A DNA stretch of 64,000 nucleotides. It comes from Roridomyces roridus. Lineage: Eukaryota > Basidiomycota > Agaricomycetes > Agaricales > Mycenaceae. The notes beneath the pieces were generated by a model, which did no database searches, had not been told where the DNA came from, and saw nothing but the letters and a program-made list of their open reading frames with translations. The position numbers and the translations under genes are program-made. Below, one piece after another: positions 9,669 through 21,368 of the stretch (position 1 is the first letter of the stretch; the number at the start of each line of letters is the position of its first letter). The stretch spans positions 248,001 to 312,000 of the forward strand of contig JARKIF010000038.1 in NCBI GenBank assembly GCA_029378245.1. Direction: 5' to 3'.

Positions 9669-12275
9669 ATGGCCAAGGGCGCCAACACTCGCGGACCATA
9701 CGCTGCTCGAGCGTGCTCAGTTTGCCGACTCAAGTGGGTGCGATCGGGTTTAGACTTATCACCCCTACTGACTGCCCCCAGAAAAACCAAATGTGACGGC
9801 CAACAGCCCGTGTGCAGCTACTGCGCATCCAGTGGACGGGAAAAGGACGTGCGGGCTTTCCCCTTCTTTCACCGACGTGTCACCTGACTGTGACAGTGCT
9901 GCTGGGAACGAGACAGCGACGCGCGAAAACCTCGAACGGATGCACACTTTGAAGCACTCCGAAAGCGGGCTGACTCGTTACAGAACTATGTCGAGATTCT
10001 ACAGGGCATGTTGGCCAAATGTGTATGCCAGGATGTGTCCTTGCCTTTGCTGTGTCTATCGAACGGGGAAGAGGCTGGATCTGGTGACGAGTCGACGCTG
10101 AATCCGGACGAGCTGGCTATAACGCAGGAGCTAACCTTTCCTACCAATTGTTTGAAGGTGCGCTTTTGTTCGAATAACTATGACTATACTTCTCATCTTC
10201 TAGTACGACTACAAACTGGGTGGCCTCATTCTTCGCCCGTTCACGGGCCTTCGTCAGTTCAACGAATCCCTTCAAGTCTCCTATGTGTCCCCAGTGGAGC
10301 CGAGGAATTCGAGCCCACCCTACATATTGCTTGTGAGCGATGTGCAAGTATCCGACTTTGAACCCGAAGTCGATTGGTCAAGATACCTGCCCCCACAAGT
10401 TGCCCTCGACAGAAGAGAACACGACAAGTATACGCTAACCTTTTCACGGCCTCGTATTCAATCACTGACTCGCTCATAGGATCCTCGACCTTGCGTTCAA
10501 ATTCCTCACATCCTCCTCTCTACGCATCGTTCCCACTCTCTTCCTCCGCGACATGCATCGTGCTCTGAGCAGTCCCCGCTCTCGCGAACCTCCTAAAACA
10601 TCCAACTATTCGCCCATGCTACACAACACCCTTCTAGCTGTATCCGCAGTCTACTCCGACAACCCGTACATCCGAGACCGAAGAACGAGGCGATACTTCA
10701 TCAACGTCGCTTTGGATCACCTGCAAGCCGAGTGTCGCCGACCAGACCTCAGCTTGGTCCAGGCGTTGTCGTTCTTTGGGGCATACTATATCGACTGTGG
10801 GGATCACGTCCTTGGAGACATGTTTTGTGGTAAGCCCGTTCGTGCTTCAAAAAACCCTCATCGACTGTCGTAGCGATGAGCAGTAGAGCAAGTATGGCAC
10901 GTATGCAATTTTTTCTCTTCGCGTTCTTGGTTTCTCGCTCACGTGTTCCAGTTGGTCTTGATCTCGATGCCACAGCCTGGGCGCAGACTGGATTCATCGC
11001 CGAGGACGAGATGCACGCAAGACATTGGGCTTGTTGGAGTACATTCGCTCTGGTGCGGGCTGTTCATTGTGTTTGTTTAGCTCACGTTGAGGTCAACTCC
11101 CATAGGACCTCTGCTGCTCACTGCGTTTCGGACGCGATCCATGTGGACTGAGCTGTCGAAATATACCGAAACCGTTTGTGGATGAAGATATCGATCGGAC
11201 GCTGTGGACCCAACCGTCCTCGGCTGTCCCCATCCAACCCAATCTGCTCACCCTCACATTCTCGGAATCCGCCTCGCTATTTTTGATATTGCGTGAAATT
11301 GTCGACAAGCTGTAAGTTTTCTCTTTTGGCGGACATTCGACCTGACTCTGACTTGTTTTTCAGACACGAGATGGATAAGGGTCGTATTCAGGACCATGCC
11401 ACGAAACTCGAGTGAGCATCCTCTCATTTCATTTTTTTCCCGCTCTCACGTCCACCAGCCTTCAGCTCAACCATTGGAAAAGTTGCCTTCCATCTCAGCT
11501 CCAAGTCACTTTGGCCAACATGGCCCAATCAACGCCGCATAAGCTGATGTTGCACTGCCAATATTGGTGGAGCTCCATCATCTTGCATAGGCCGTTCTTC
11601 AAGCTCCAACCTCAGACGACTATCCAGCGGGCTGATCAAAATATCGACCACGCCAAGGTATATACTTATTCAATTTCACTCTCACACTTGACCAACTCCC
11701 AGTTATGCAAAAACGCTGCCAAATCGATCCTCGACCTCGTCTTAACCTGGTCCTCCCTTTACACCCTCCGCTACACACCCCCAACGCTCGTCCAACCAGT
11801 CTTTGCCGCCGGTACAATCTTCCTCCTGTTGTCCCTGCAAGCTGCGACGCGCCCTGCACGCGTGGCAACGGACGCACTGCAGAAGGCCATCGAGCGCGCG
11901 GAGACTTGCGTCCGACTCTTGCGTGAGATGGGCGGGACGTGGGCGTCTGCACGGCAGGCGGGTGATGCGCTGTGTGGGTTGATGACCGAGGGCGTTGGGC
12001 CGATTGTCACCAAGAGGATTGCAGCGGGGGGCGTACCTTTGGGGATCATGTCCGCGCTTGGGAGCAGGGTGAATATGGAGCAGGAGCAAGTTGATAATTG
12101 GGAGGACGAATTGCCCCCGTATACGAGACACTGGAGGGAATTTCCCGGTTGGACGCCAACCGAGTCGGTCATGAACGGTGGGGCTGATGAACCCAGCGTG
12201 GATCTGGACTTCACCGGTTTCTCACTTCCTCCCGAACTGTGGAATTACCCTCTGACAACTAATAATCTCCTGTAA
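9669..12275 (+). CDS. Zn2Cys6 fungal transcription factor with Fungal_trans (MHR) domain
   Basis: A nuclear DNA-binding regulator. About ten short introns split the gene; the first are 9734-9781, 9849-9896, 10158-10203, 10428-10479, 10830-10873 and 10901-10951, and exon phases match. The joined N-terminus holds the binuclear zinc cluster: CSVC, then KTKCDGQQPVCSYC, then a Cys-Cys-Trp after intron 2, giving six Cys. A predicted coiled-coil dimer segment follows (ALRKRADSLQNYVEILQGML). The middle region has the fungal MHR signatures: RDRRTRRYFINVALDHLQAE, SRASMAL-GLDLDAT, and the RHWACWSTFAL / CSLRFGRDPCG block. The start ATG is in a good ACCACCATGG context. It runs tail-to-tail with the epoxide hydrolase, 13 bp between stops. 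Target genes are unknown; a pathway role for its neighbours is inference. Confidence 0.88.
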
Positions 12276-12288
12276 TTGATTCTACATT

Positions 12289-13796
12289 TCAAGCGTACCC
12301 CGACTTGCCGCTGACAACCCCAAACGCCGGTCCACTCTTACCAAACATCTTCCTTAAATCACCGACGAGCTCCTCTGAGCGTTCATATGCCGCAAAGTGC
12401 CCGCCCGATTCATGCACACCGTCGAATACGATGTTGCCCAGGCAGCGTGTCCAGCTGTGGAAATCGACTCAAGTGCAAAATACAGAAAGACGAGGCAACA
12501 AACACCTCTTTGGCATGACGATACTGTCGTTCGGGAAGTGCGAGATTCCCATCGGAATGGACTGGATCGGTTCTTTGACCATGGCTTCGAACAAACTGTT
12601 GATGTTGCCCTTCATGCCCTCACGGTAGCTGCGGATCGAGGCAGTAGGACCGGCGCGCGAGAACCAGTAGATTGAGATCCAGGTCAGGACTGTGCAACTT
12701 GAGGCAAGTCAAACCAAGAAAAATTGAACATGAACGCACCTTCATCGTCCGTCCAAGGATACCCATCCGACCACTGGACGAGCTTCTCGTATATCCACGC
12801 CAGGAGCCCCACGGGCGAGTCGGCGAGCGAGTAACCTAGAGTCTGGGGACGCGTGGATTGAATGTGGACGTAGCCCATGCCGGTGGCGAAGAACTCGCCG
12901 TTTTTGGCGAGGCGCGCGCCTTCTGCGGGGGTGAGAGGGTCGGAGTCTCCAGCGGGCGGTGCACCACTGTGGGGATGGTTTATTTCCAAGGGAAAAGCAA
13001 GGGAGGAAGAGGACATACACTGGAGTGTTGGTGTGCCAGGCCTTGACGTGCTTGGAGCCGTATATTTTCGCGATGTTGTAAGAGACCTATAGAGCAACAT
13101 TGTGTATTAATCCACGAGATATGGAGCAGGCACTTACCAAATGGCCAAAATCTCCGCCCTGAATGACTGCGCTCGTTATCAGCTTTCACAACGCGTAGAA
13201 TCGAATGTGAACCTCACCGTATTCGTCGTACCCGAGAGCAAGCATCAGCTTATGAGCCACCTCTGCGTATTTCTCGACAGCAAAGCCTTTTGTCTTCGGG
13301 CCCTCAGAGAACCCGAATCCAGGGTGACTGAGCGCGACAAGGTTGAAGGCAGGAAACTCGGCGCTGCCTTGTGTGGCCAGAGCTGCGATTTTTTGGCTTT
13401 CAAGGAAGCATCCAGGCCCTGCATCGTAAATTAACATAGCAACTTCGCAGAAAATAAGCCGAACTTACACCCATGCAGGAACAACAACGGGATTGCACCC
13501 TCAACCGCACTTCGTTTGTGAATATAATGAATGTTGAGCGTGCCATGGCCCTCCACGTCAATGTCGCGCGTAAACTGCGGCAGCTCAGCGTTAAGCTTGG
13601 CCTCCTGCGCCCTCCAATTGAATTGCGCGGGATCCGACCAACGCGCTACGAGGCGCCTGATGTCAGACAGGGGCACACCGTGGTCCCAGCCCGCGTCGGA
13701 GAGTTCGTCGGGGAAGGTTGCGAGTGCGAGCTTTTGGTGTAGGAGGGCGAGTTGCGCGTCGGGGATGGAGATTGTGAAAGGTTTTTCGGAAGACAT
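12289..13796 (-). CDS. epoxide hydrolase (EHN-type alpha/beta hydrolase)
   Basis: Probably hydrates epoxides to diols. Exons are joined through about six short introns. The N-terminal EHN domain is clear: TISIPDAQLALLHQKLAL, then WRAQEAKLNAELPQFTRDID and IHYIHKRS. The oxyanion motif HGWPG is assembled across an intron (GGGT|GTAAGT ... CAG|GG), followed by CFLESQKI. The nucleophile motif is IQGGDFGHLVSYN, also assembled from small exons; its Asp is the expected catalytic residue. Near the C-terminus, HESGGHFAAYERSEEL supplies the catalytic His. About 400 residues, normal for microsomal-type EH, but without an obvious N-terminal membrane anchor. Intact as assembled. Confidence 0.88.
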
Positions 13797-15540
13797 GGCG
13801 GACGGTTAACAGTAATAGCTTGCGACGTGACTTATATACCCGACGGCGGGCCATTGCAAAATCAGCGGTTAGTAATACACCGAATGGATTTCCCCCGTTT
13901 TTCGAGGTTTTTTCGACGCCAGCCTGGTGCACAAAATTCCGCTTGAAAGAAAGATCCCTTTCAAGTACACCTTGCCTCAAAGACGGGTCTTCAGCAGAGA
14001 TTTTTCGCAGCAAGTTGCACTTTCGAGAGGTTTGATCGGTGATCGAGTTCCGTGGCATTTCCGGAGGCCAAGAAAAGGGAGGTAAAATTACCACGATGGA
14101 TCGTCCCATCAAAAGAGTAAAAGGTTGCCGCTGTAGACTCAAGAGCGGCCGGAGAAGATGTCGAGAGGCAACCGGAGGAAGGCACGCTGGGGACTGTGCC
14201 AGACGTGAGATACATCTGAGTAGAGTGAGGATGGTACTGCTCGAGATCGGGCTCCTAGCTAGTCTGGTGGTTACCACGCCCCCGTATGAGGAGGGTTGCA
14301 TCATTAGATAATCACCCCATTTGGATGGCACGTGCTTTCTCGCATTCATGTCAAATTCATGTTCTCGACGCGTAAAAATTGCTTTCAGACGTGTATAGGG
14401 CCCATTTGAGCAGGATGGCTCGTACATATGAATGCTTCTGGCTCCCTTCCTGCGTGAACTTGCAAAAACTGGGGAAACACGGTTGGACCACGTGAGTTTG
14501 ACATGGGAACAGCATCGCCACTCTCCGAACTTATCTCGTTCCACATCGCGTTTGCAACCCGCTCACCGGGATATTAACCACTCATGATACACTAGGACTT
14601 GAACCTTTCTCCAAAATTCAAAAATACACGTCGGGACACGTAGAAATTGAGAGCTCATCCAATTGCTTATACCTGCTTTTGAGGGCCATTGCTGTTGCAT
14701 GGCAATCCGAGTCTTGGGTTGTGAAATCTGGATTGAGACGAACTCTTCGTATTTTAAATGCCAAATTGTGCAAGTACTTGGGTTGTACACTGGGTTGTAC
14801 ACAGAAGTTGAAGCGAAGTTGAAGCTGATCCTGACAAGTGAAGTGGAAGATCAATTAGACATGTCGGAGTTTCAAATGGAACCGACAGTGGTCTGGACGT
14901 AGGACCACCGGCAACCGCGGAGATGACAGCGCGCTGCGTGGGCATCGCGGCAGACCAGCAAGGAGGCCATCAGAGTCGAGAGGCAGGGTTTGCCCAATGC
15001 CAGTGGTTAGGTGGGGGAGACCGCAGGAAAGCGCGGCGTGCCGACTGAATCCATTCTGCTTCTCCGCGCCGCGGTGGAGATTGTAACCTTTGACCTAGGC
15101 CGGCGGGTAAGATGATAAGATTAGTGTTCAATGTGTAACGGTAAATGACAATGTGCCTGCCAAAAGGAGACAAAATGATTGTAACATTACCTTGAATGGA
15201 AGTGATCCCACCACCGACACTGACGTCATCGAAAAAGTGCGACCCCATTCTCGCGGGAAAACGGCCGATAAAGCCGAGCTTAAAAATAAATTTTTAAGAC
15301 TCGGAATAATGACGCAAGGCTACGGCTATCAGGGCGCGGTTGCCAACAGACTATGTTGGCGGAGGTTACGGAGCCACGGTCTGTCGAGAGAGACTAGCTC
15401 CTAGCTAGATCATCTTCAAGTTGAAGATGGCCATGGACTCGGGGAGAAATATTGAAAGCGGTTCGATGCAGTGGGTAGAGAGGAAAGAAAGAAATACAAT
15501 TCCCCCAACAACGAAAAGTACACACTTGTGCCCAGTGAAA
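13797..15540. other. long intergenic stretch, no supported gene
   Basis: Upstream of the epoxide hydrolase. Scattered reading frames of up to about 290 residues overlap on both strands and have no recognisable domain. A short direct repeat (GGGTTGTACAC twice, near 14780-14802) is the only structure I noticed. It probably holds the promoter of the epoxide hydrolase and degraded sequence. Confidence 0.4.
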
Positions 15541-15544
15541 CTAT

Positions 15545-15805
15545 CCGAGTTGATGCTCGTAAAATGTAGCTTTTCAGAAGATTTGAGAGTAGCATCGACT
15601 ATAGCGCTCGAAACGGCTTCGGCGGGCAACTACTCTATGACGTTCGGAGGATCGGAGCGGAAGGCACCCAACGCGAGACTTGATTTCACGATGGATGGAA
15701 CCCAGTCCGTCGTCAACCACGCGCCGCTCTGAGTGGAGCCGCTAAGTTGGCCGATTCGGAACGAGGTGGCGTGTAGTCCTGACGCTGCGAGAATGTGGAA
15801 GGAGT
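15545..15805 (-). pseudogene. relic of an A-T-R reductase (R-domain fragment)
   Basis: A minus-strand fragment closely matches the reductase domain of the genes at 34.8 and 45.1 kb: ASGLHATSFRIGQLSGSTQ, then TTDWVPSIVKSSLALGAF, then LPAEAVSSAIVDAT. An in-frame TAG replaces a Trp codon (a VIE-stop-LPAEA reading where intact copies read VAWLPAEA). Both ends break off abruptly, leaving roughly 85 codons. The bases just before the homology resemble the end of the intron that precedes this exon in the complete copies, so it derives from genomic DNA and not from spliced RNA. Confidence 0.85.
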
Positions 15806-15869
15806 TCATTGGAAAGAATGTCGGGGAATGGTGAGAACACGGGGAAGAGAAGGAGCAAAGAGACATACT

Positions 15870-17390
15870 GAAATTCGCGACGACCGGTGTGGCCCAGTGA
15901 TCCCCTTCGCTCCCGAACAAACTCCTCGTAGGATGGCCAGTCCTCGCTTGAGTCCTCATTGTCCTCGTCATCACCGTCCCCTGCATCGTCGCCCTCGTGG
16001 CCCCATGCGCACGAATCATCAGTATCCACATCCTTTGACCCGACGCTCATATCCTCGATAAAAGCGAAGACCTCCTCGCCTTCGGCGCCTAGAGAAGAGA
16101 AGCGATTCGAGCGGCACTGACTCCAAAAACGACACCAGCGAGGGGCGCGTTGGCGGGACGTTGGCGCTTCTTCGGCTTGAGGAAACTTGGGTTCCGTGTG
16201 ATGGTCGATGGAGCATGTGGATGCGAATAGAAAGTCACAACAGTCGGTGATGGAAGTGGGGACGGTCTTCTTGTCGGCCCTGGGAGAAATGAGCTGAGGT
16301 GGGAGAGGCCAGACAGGTATATCCGGGTTCGTGAATGTGAATAAGAAGTCAAAATCATTGATGGCAGGGGCAGACTTTTCTCCAGGCGTGTACTCGACTT
16401 GCGGTAGAGTCTTCTTCTTGGCCTTGCTCGCGGCGAGGGAGATGTCAACGAAGCGTATGATGCCGTCAAGGTCGCGCCGCCCGAGAGGCCGTGGTGGACG
16501 GGAGACTGAGGAATGTCAGTATCGGCAGACAAAAGATGATGAGAGGACGCACCTCGGCCGTGGAAGGCACCCAGCACACGCAGAGGGCGCGAGATATTGC
16601 CGAGCTTACGAAGACCCACGGGGACTGCTTTGAGACCGTCGTTGGGCTTGAAGACTTTGACAAGGCTCGTTTGCATCTTGAGGGCAGCAAGGGTCTGCCG
16701 CATGACGTTAACGATGAACTCGTTGCTCGAGGGTCCGATGAGAACACACCGTGGAAAGTGGACTGGAACAAGCGTGAATTTGCAGAGCAACGAGAATAAA
16801 GTGACATGCACCTTGGATGTGTCCGATACCCGTCAGCCACCCCATTGGGCGTGGCACTAACATCATCCTCCACAGTGCCACAATGCTGAGGACCGTACTT
16901 GAGTGAGCGATTCTGGGCGGGGGCGGGAGTAGAAAACATGGTCTTGCATTTGACGGTGGCGGGAGGAGGAGATAGATGAATCTCTTTGACAAAGCCCAGT
17001 CGGTCTTCTTGCGGACGCGGAAGCAACGCTTTCCGAGAATGTACCACAAGATGGAAGCAATGACGATGTCATGGACCAACAGGACGAGAACGACCGGGAA
17101 GAAGGACCACCCAATCGGGCCAGCGAGGCAGGACACCGTTGGCGGGGGTGGGGTTGGCAAGCCCGGCAGAGGTGCTTTGAAAGGCTTGACCGGCGAGGAA
17201 GGAGAGGAAGCAAAGGATGACAATACGAGGACGTGGTAGAGATGGAAGAATGGGCAGTGGCTGACACTGAGACCGACTTGCCCAATGTCAGCCACCCTGG
17301 CGGAATTCTGAATCCATCTTGCGCGTTCGCCGTCGAGGGGTCCGATGGAGTCAAGCGCTGAGGCCGGCTGGAGGACCGTCGTGGTCATGG
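15870..17390 (-). CDS. uncertain multi-exon gene: DUF6534-like membrane segment plus acidic C-terminal region
   Basis: I do not firmly recognise this. The 5' part (about 17390-16863) encodes SFFPVVLVLLVHDIVIASIL then WYILGKR and RKKTDWALSKRFI, resembling the membrane-helix/KTD segment of the fungal DUF6534 family. The usual N-terminal helices are missing, so it may be truncated. Further on (16811-15870) frames can be joined by short introns into LAALKMQTSLVKVFKPNDG, KTLPQVEYTPGEKSAP, then an acidic stretch rich in Asp/Glu ending EDWPSYEEFVRERRGSLGH. Whether this is one gene or two is open. The last exon ends in a good GTATGT donor that faces the A-T-R relic downstream. Only the general coding character is supported. 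Confidence 0.35.
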
Positions 17391-17509
17391 TTGAGGAACG
17401 CCGACCGTCCGACGTACATCCATTTTGGTAAGACATCAAAGTTTGGCCGCGGCGATCGAACAATCTGTGCTGCGCTTGCCTTCCCTTGCCCACAACCTTC
17501 GTGCCGACC

Positions 17510-18357
17510 ATGCAAGAGGACAGCTACGTCAAGTATCGCGTCGTCGTGACCGGCTTCGGGGTAGGCTGCAGCTCTGTCTTGCTTCATCCACATCTCTTCA
17601 CTACTTCCAGCCCTTCGGCACGTTCAAAGAGAACCCGTCCTGGCTGGCCGTCAAGACTCTCCACGATTCGATAATCAACACCACCCCTCCTCGCGGTGCC
17701 CCGCCCAAGGGCCCGAAACCCGACTCGATCCACATTACAGCTGTCAACATCCCGACGGTGTACACGGCAGTACTCGAGACCGTACCCAAATTGCACGCAG
17801 CGCCTCCAGTGCCAGTACCGGAATACACTCCCCCGACCTCACGTGCGCCGCCAGAGGAGGGATACGACCTTATCGTGCACGTGGGTGTTGCGGGTCCCGG
17901 ACCTCTGCATGCCGAACGCCTTGCTCACAAGACTGGATACGCTTTGCCGGATTATGAGAGGCAGAGTCCGCCTCTCATTATCGGTGCAAAGGGAAATTTG
18001 CGTGGGTTTGGACTTCCGAGGTATGGTGACGAGTTTGGTGACGAGCTATTCACTGCGGTGGATGTCGATTCGTTTGTGGGGGATTTGACGATTGGGCCGA
18101 ACCCTTTGGTAAGTCGTCGTCGTTATCTCTGTGTATGGCAATCTGACGACAAACCATAGCCGTTGGAGCCATCGAATGACGCAGGACGGTTTGTCTGCGA
18201 TTTCACTTATTATTGTTCGCTCGCAGAGTCGCGCATTGCCAAACGGGAGACGCCTGTGTTGTTCATCCACTGCCCGCCCATCGGTCAGCCTATGAGCACG
18301 CCCGAGGTTGCAGATGGCGTCCGCCGGATTATATCCAACGTCTGTGGAAAGTTGTAA
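17510..18357 (+). CDS. pyroglutamyl-peptidase I family cysteine peptidase (C15)
   Basis: Removes N-terminal pyroglutamate from peptides in the cytosol (family knowledge). Exons 17510-17560, 17611-18108 and 18160-18357 join to a 248-residue protein. The N-terminus reads VVVTGFG-PFGTFKENPSWLAV, the family's opening motif, completed across intron 1. VHVGVAG is the central motif. GRFVCDFTYYCSL carries the catalytic Cys and VLFIHCPPIG the catalytic His. Slightly longer than bacterial enzymes (about 215) because of a Pro-rich insert around residues 75-120 (HAAPPVPVPEYTPPTSRAPP). The catalytic Glu region is less clear to me. Divergent from the minus-strand locus beside it. Confidence 0.87.
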
Positions 18358-19608
18358 TCGAGAAGGTACGAGATCTCTTTGTGGAACGCATTGAGCGTGC
18401 TAACTTACAGGCCCAGTTTTTTTTTCCCTATGGAATATGTATCGCGAATCGCCTGCACAAATTGAATTTCTGAATAGTCAGGGTTATTTCTGCCAGTATT
18501 CATCCCATCCTGCAATAAGGTCACTTCATACTTGCCTGTCCCGAACCATTCCGCCTATCGAACCACGATTGAAGACTCCCACCAGAACTTCCGGCGCCAA
18601 TCAAACTCGACTTCGCGGACTTGAACTATTCTACACCTTCCCAAGCCCCCTATACTTACGGGAAGCATGTCTCTGCCTATTGCGCTTTGCAATCACTCAC
18701 GCACGTCATGTCGTGTGGTCGGTCAGTATTCGGCGAGACCAGTCAACTCCCGCTAAAAGTACTCGCAGCGTTCTCAATCTCAATATGACCCAAGTCTCAG
18801 AAACCCTGCGCTTCAAGAAGTGATCAACGTGGTCCGACGCCGAGCGTAGGAAATCGCCGTTTTTGGTGGCGTGCTTCTCCTTGCCTCACCGAGCATTCTC
18901 GAAAGTACTAAGACCGAGCATCCAAAGCAATAATTCGAGGAAGGTCGATGCTATATTAAGTTCTCCTCACGATAACGACTTTCCTTGTGGGGATCCCCAC
19001 GCACGTCGCCGCATCGCATGGTCAACATGGTGGGTGACATGACCTTTGAGATGTTGACAGACAATAGTATGCGAAAGTCTCTGTGTTGAGGTGAGGATTA
19101 GTAGAACTTGAACGTACGTCGTATTCTCTGAGTTTGACCCCAAAGAGCACTCATCTCCCCCTGGGATTTGTTATAGCTTCCACCGGATCGTCGGAACCAC
19201 TCACGCAATTTACAAGTATCGGTGTACTTGGGTCACAAGGGATCGCATCGGCAGACTCCTGCTACCTCTGGCCTGAATTCTCTGATGAGTCAACTTCTTA
19301 ATATGAAATTCTCTTCTGAAGCTATTCAGTTATTCAACACTGAGCCAGCTTCATACCGACCGAAGACCGATCTACTTACGGCTGGCACGGGTTTCCGAAA
19401 TCCTTACCGATGCCATTCGGGCTGCTAAAATTGGTCCGATGCTCACCGAGGCAGCCGGCCCGAATGTACTTGATCTTTTAGCGCGGCGACGGCGTATGTA
19501 CGCAACCTGGTTCTATGATTAATCCGACCACGGTCTTCTACTCGGTGCCTTGTGGACCTTTCTCTTCCTTTTTCACTCGCACCCATCGTCTGCTAGATCG
19601 CTTGCACT
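18358..19608. other. intergenic 1.25 kb, no supported gene
   Basis: AT-richer DNA with only short overlapping frames. No domain, tRNA or terminal repeat was seen. It includes the likely promoter of the vWA gene. Confidence 0.45.
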
Positions 19609-20842
19609 ATGGACAGATACGACGACCCATCGAAATCCCCCTCGAGCTCGTACTACTCTGCAGAGGGACAAAGCAATCGGAGAAGATCCTCCAGCTTCCT
19701 GTCCAGTGTCTTCAGCCACAACCGGGCTCGTTCTGCATCGGAAGCACCACCGCCGTCGTACAACGAGAGCTTGTTTGTACCCAGCGCTGCGAGCACTGGC
19801 ACGCGGCGCACGAGTTGTGAGTAAAACACATTTTGGAACCGCGTGTACTACTGACATTTTCTGTCAAGGGTTCAAGAGACCCGCGCGCCAAGAAAATGTC
19901 GAAGATGCGTTGGAGCTGCTGAGGAAGTACGATACGGTTATCCTCGTTGACGATTCGGGGTCTATGACTCTGCCTGGCTCGAAGAGGGGGTTGACTCGTT
20001 GGCACGAGGTATGGATGATGCCTCGCTCTCAACCACCATCTCACCGACACTGCTATTAGGCTGGACAGGCGTTGGAGACTCTCGCAGAGACGGCGCAAGA
20101 GTACGACGGAGATGGAGTTGACATTTATTTCATGAACAGTCCGAGAGCTGCGCTGAACGTCAAGGTCGGCGAGAACGCCCACTCAATCAACTCTGAATTC
20201 AATTCTTGAAAAGACATCCACCGACGTGCGGCTCCTTTTCAGCAAAGTCAAACCGTCGGGTTTGACACCGATTGGCGAACGGCTCGAGCAACTGTTGAAG
20301 CCGCGCATCATCGAGTTGGAACAATCGCGTATCGACCCGGATGGGACGCCCAGGAACAGGATGACCGACGAACCAATCAAGCGGGTGAATTTTATCGTCA
20401 TCACGGATGGTGCAGCAAGTGCGTTCAAGAATCCACCCTTTTGTCGCGCTTTCTGATTTTTTTTGGCAGCGGACGAACCCCAGTATCCGATTATCGACGC
20501 TGCGAGTCGGCTCAAAGCCATGACCAATTTGTGTATGGTGCAGGTGAGGTTCCGCCGGCACTCTTCATCATGTTCTGAGCATTTCCAGCTGGGCATTCAA
20601 TTTGTTCAGATAGGGAACGACTCGGGGGCTACGAGAGCTCTCAGAGAGCTCGATGACAATCTTCACAAGACGAAGAACATTCGAGTTGGTGGAATACGGC
20701 TGTTATTATCCCTTTACTGACGAGGTTCCAGGACATCGTGGACACTACACCATACGCGAAGCTGAACCCACTCACCGCCGCGGGGTTAATTAAAATTCTT
20801 CTCGGGGGCATCAATCGTCGAATTGACGAAATGCCGAATTGA
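19609..20842 (+). CDS. von Willebrand factor type A domain protein
   Basis: A metal-binding vWA protein of unknown partner, probably cytosolic. The N-terminus (about 65 residues) is Ser/Arg/Pro-rich and disordered, with a PPPSYNE motif that could act as a PPxY WW-domain ligand. After intron 1 comes KRPARQENVEDALELLRKYD, then VILVDDSGSMTLPGS with the MIDAS DxSxS. Later exons give YDGDGVDIYFMNS, VRLLFSKVKPSGLTPIGERL (MIDAS Thr), VNFIVITDGAAS and LGIQFVQIGNDSGATRALREL. After the last intron the C-terminus ends GGINRRIDEMPN. All joins keep frame, so the gene looks intact. This vWA type is common as stand-alone genes in Agaricomycetes. Confidence 0.87.
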
Positions 20843-21368
20843 AGTTCGGAACCCCACTCTTTCCGCGTTTCCGTGGAGTTGTAATAAAATTGTACCCTTT
20901 CAGGTTTGAAGCAATTGCCGTTCGTATCGTGGATTCTCTTTCCCTTTCCCTTTGCGTTGAACGTGACCCAGGTATCGGTTTACTTGGATTTCCCATAGTG
21001 TGCGGCTAAACGGGATCTTTAAAGGTCGTGTTTCAATCTCATGCCCGAGGAACTTCAGTGCTTCTGGCGGAACAATGTTTTAGCGCCCGGAGGCACGGTC
21101 TGTTTCAACCTGATCCACGTGATCAGTCATTTTCAACCGGAACTCACCTCCTCTCTGATTTCGCGTTTGAAACTCGAGATAGCTCCTATAGGGCCCCACA
21201 ACTCGTGGCTCGACTGACCAAGCGGCGTTCGGAAAAAAGAATCTTCTATTCAATTGTGAAATGTTGTGTCCCCTGAACGTCCTACCCCTACAGCAATGAT
21301 GAGCTCATACCTAGGGACGCACATGCTACCGGTGGTATCTTCCTCTTCTACCTTTTCCCTCGTCTCGC
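20843..21368. other. intergenic 0.5 kb
   Basis: Nothing recognised. It contains a short purine/pyrimidine tract (CTCTTTCCCTTTCCC near 20935) and the probable promoter of the 7TM gene. Confidence 0.5.
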
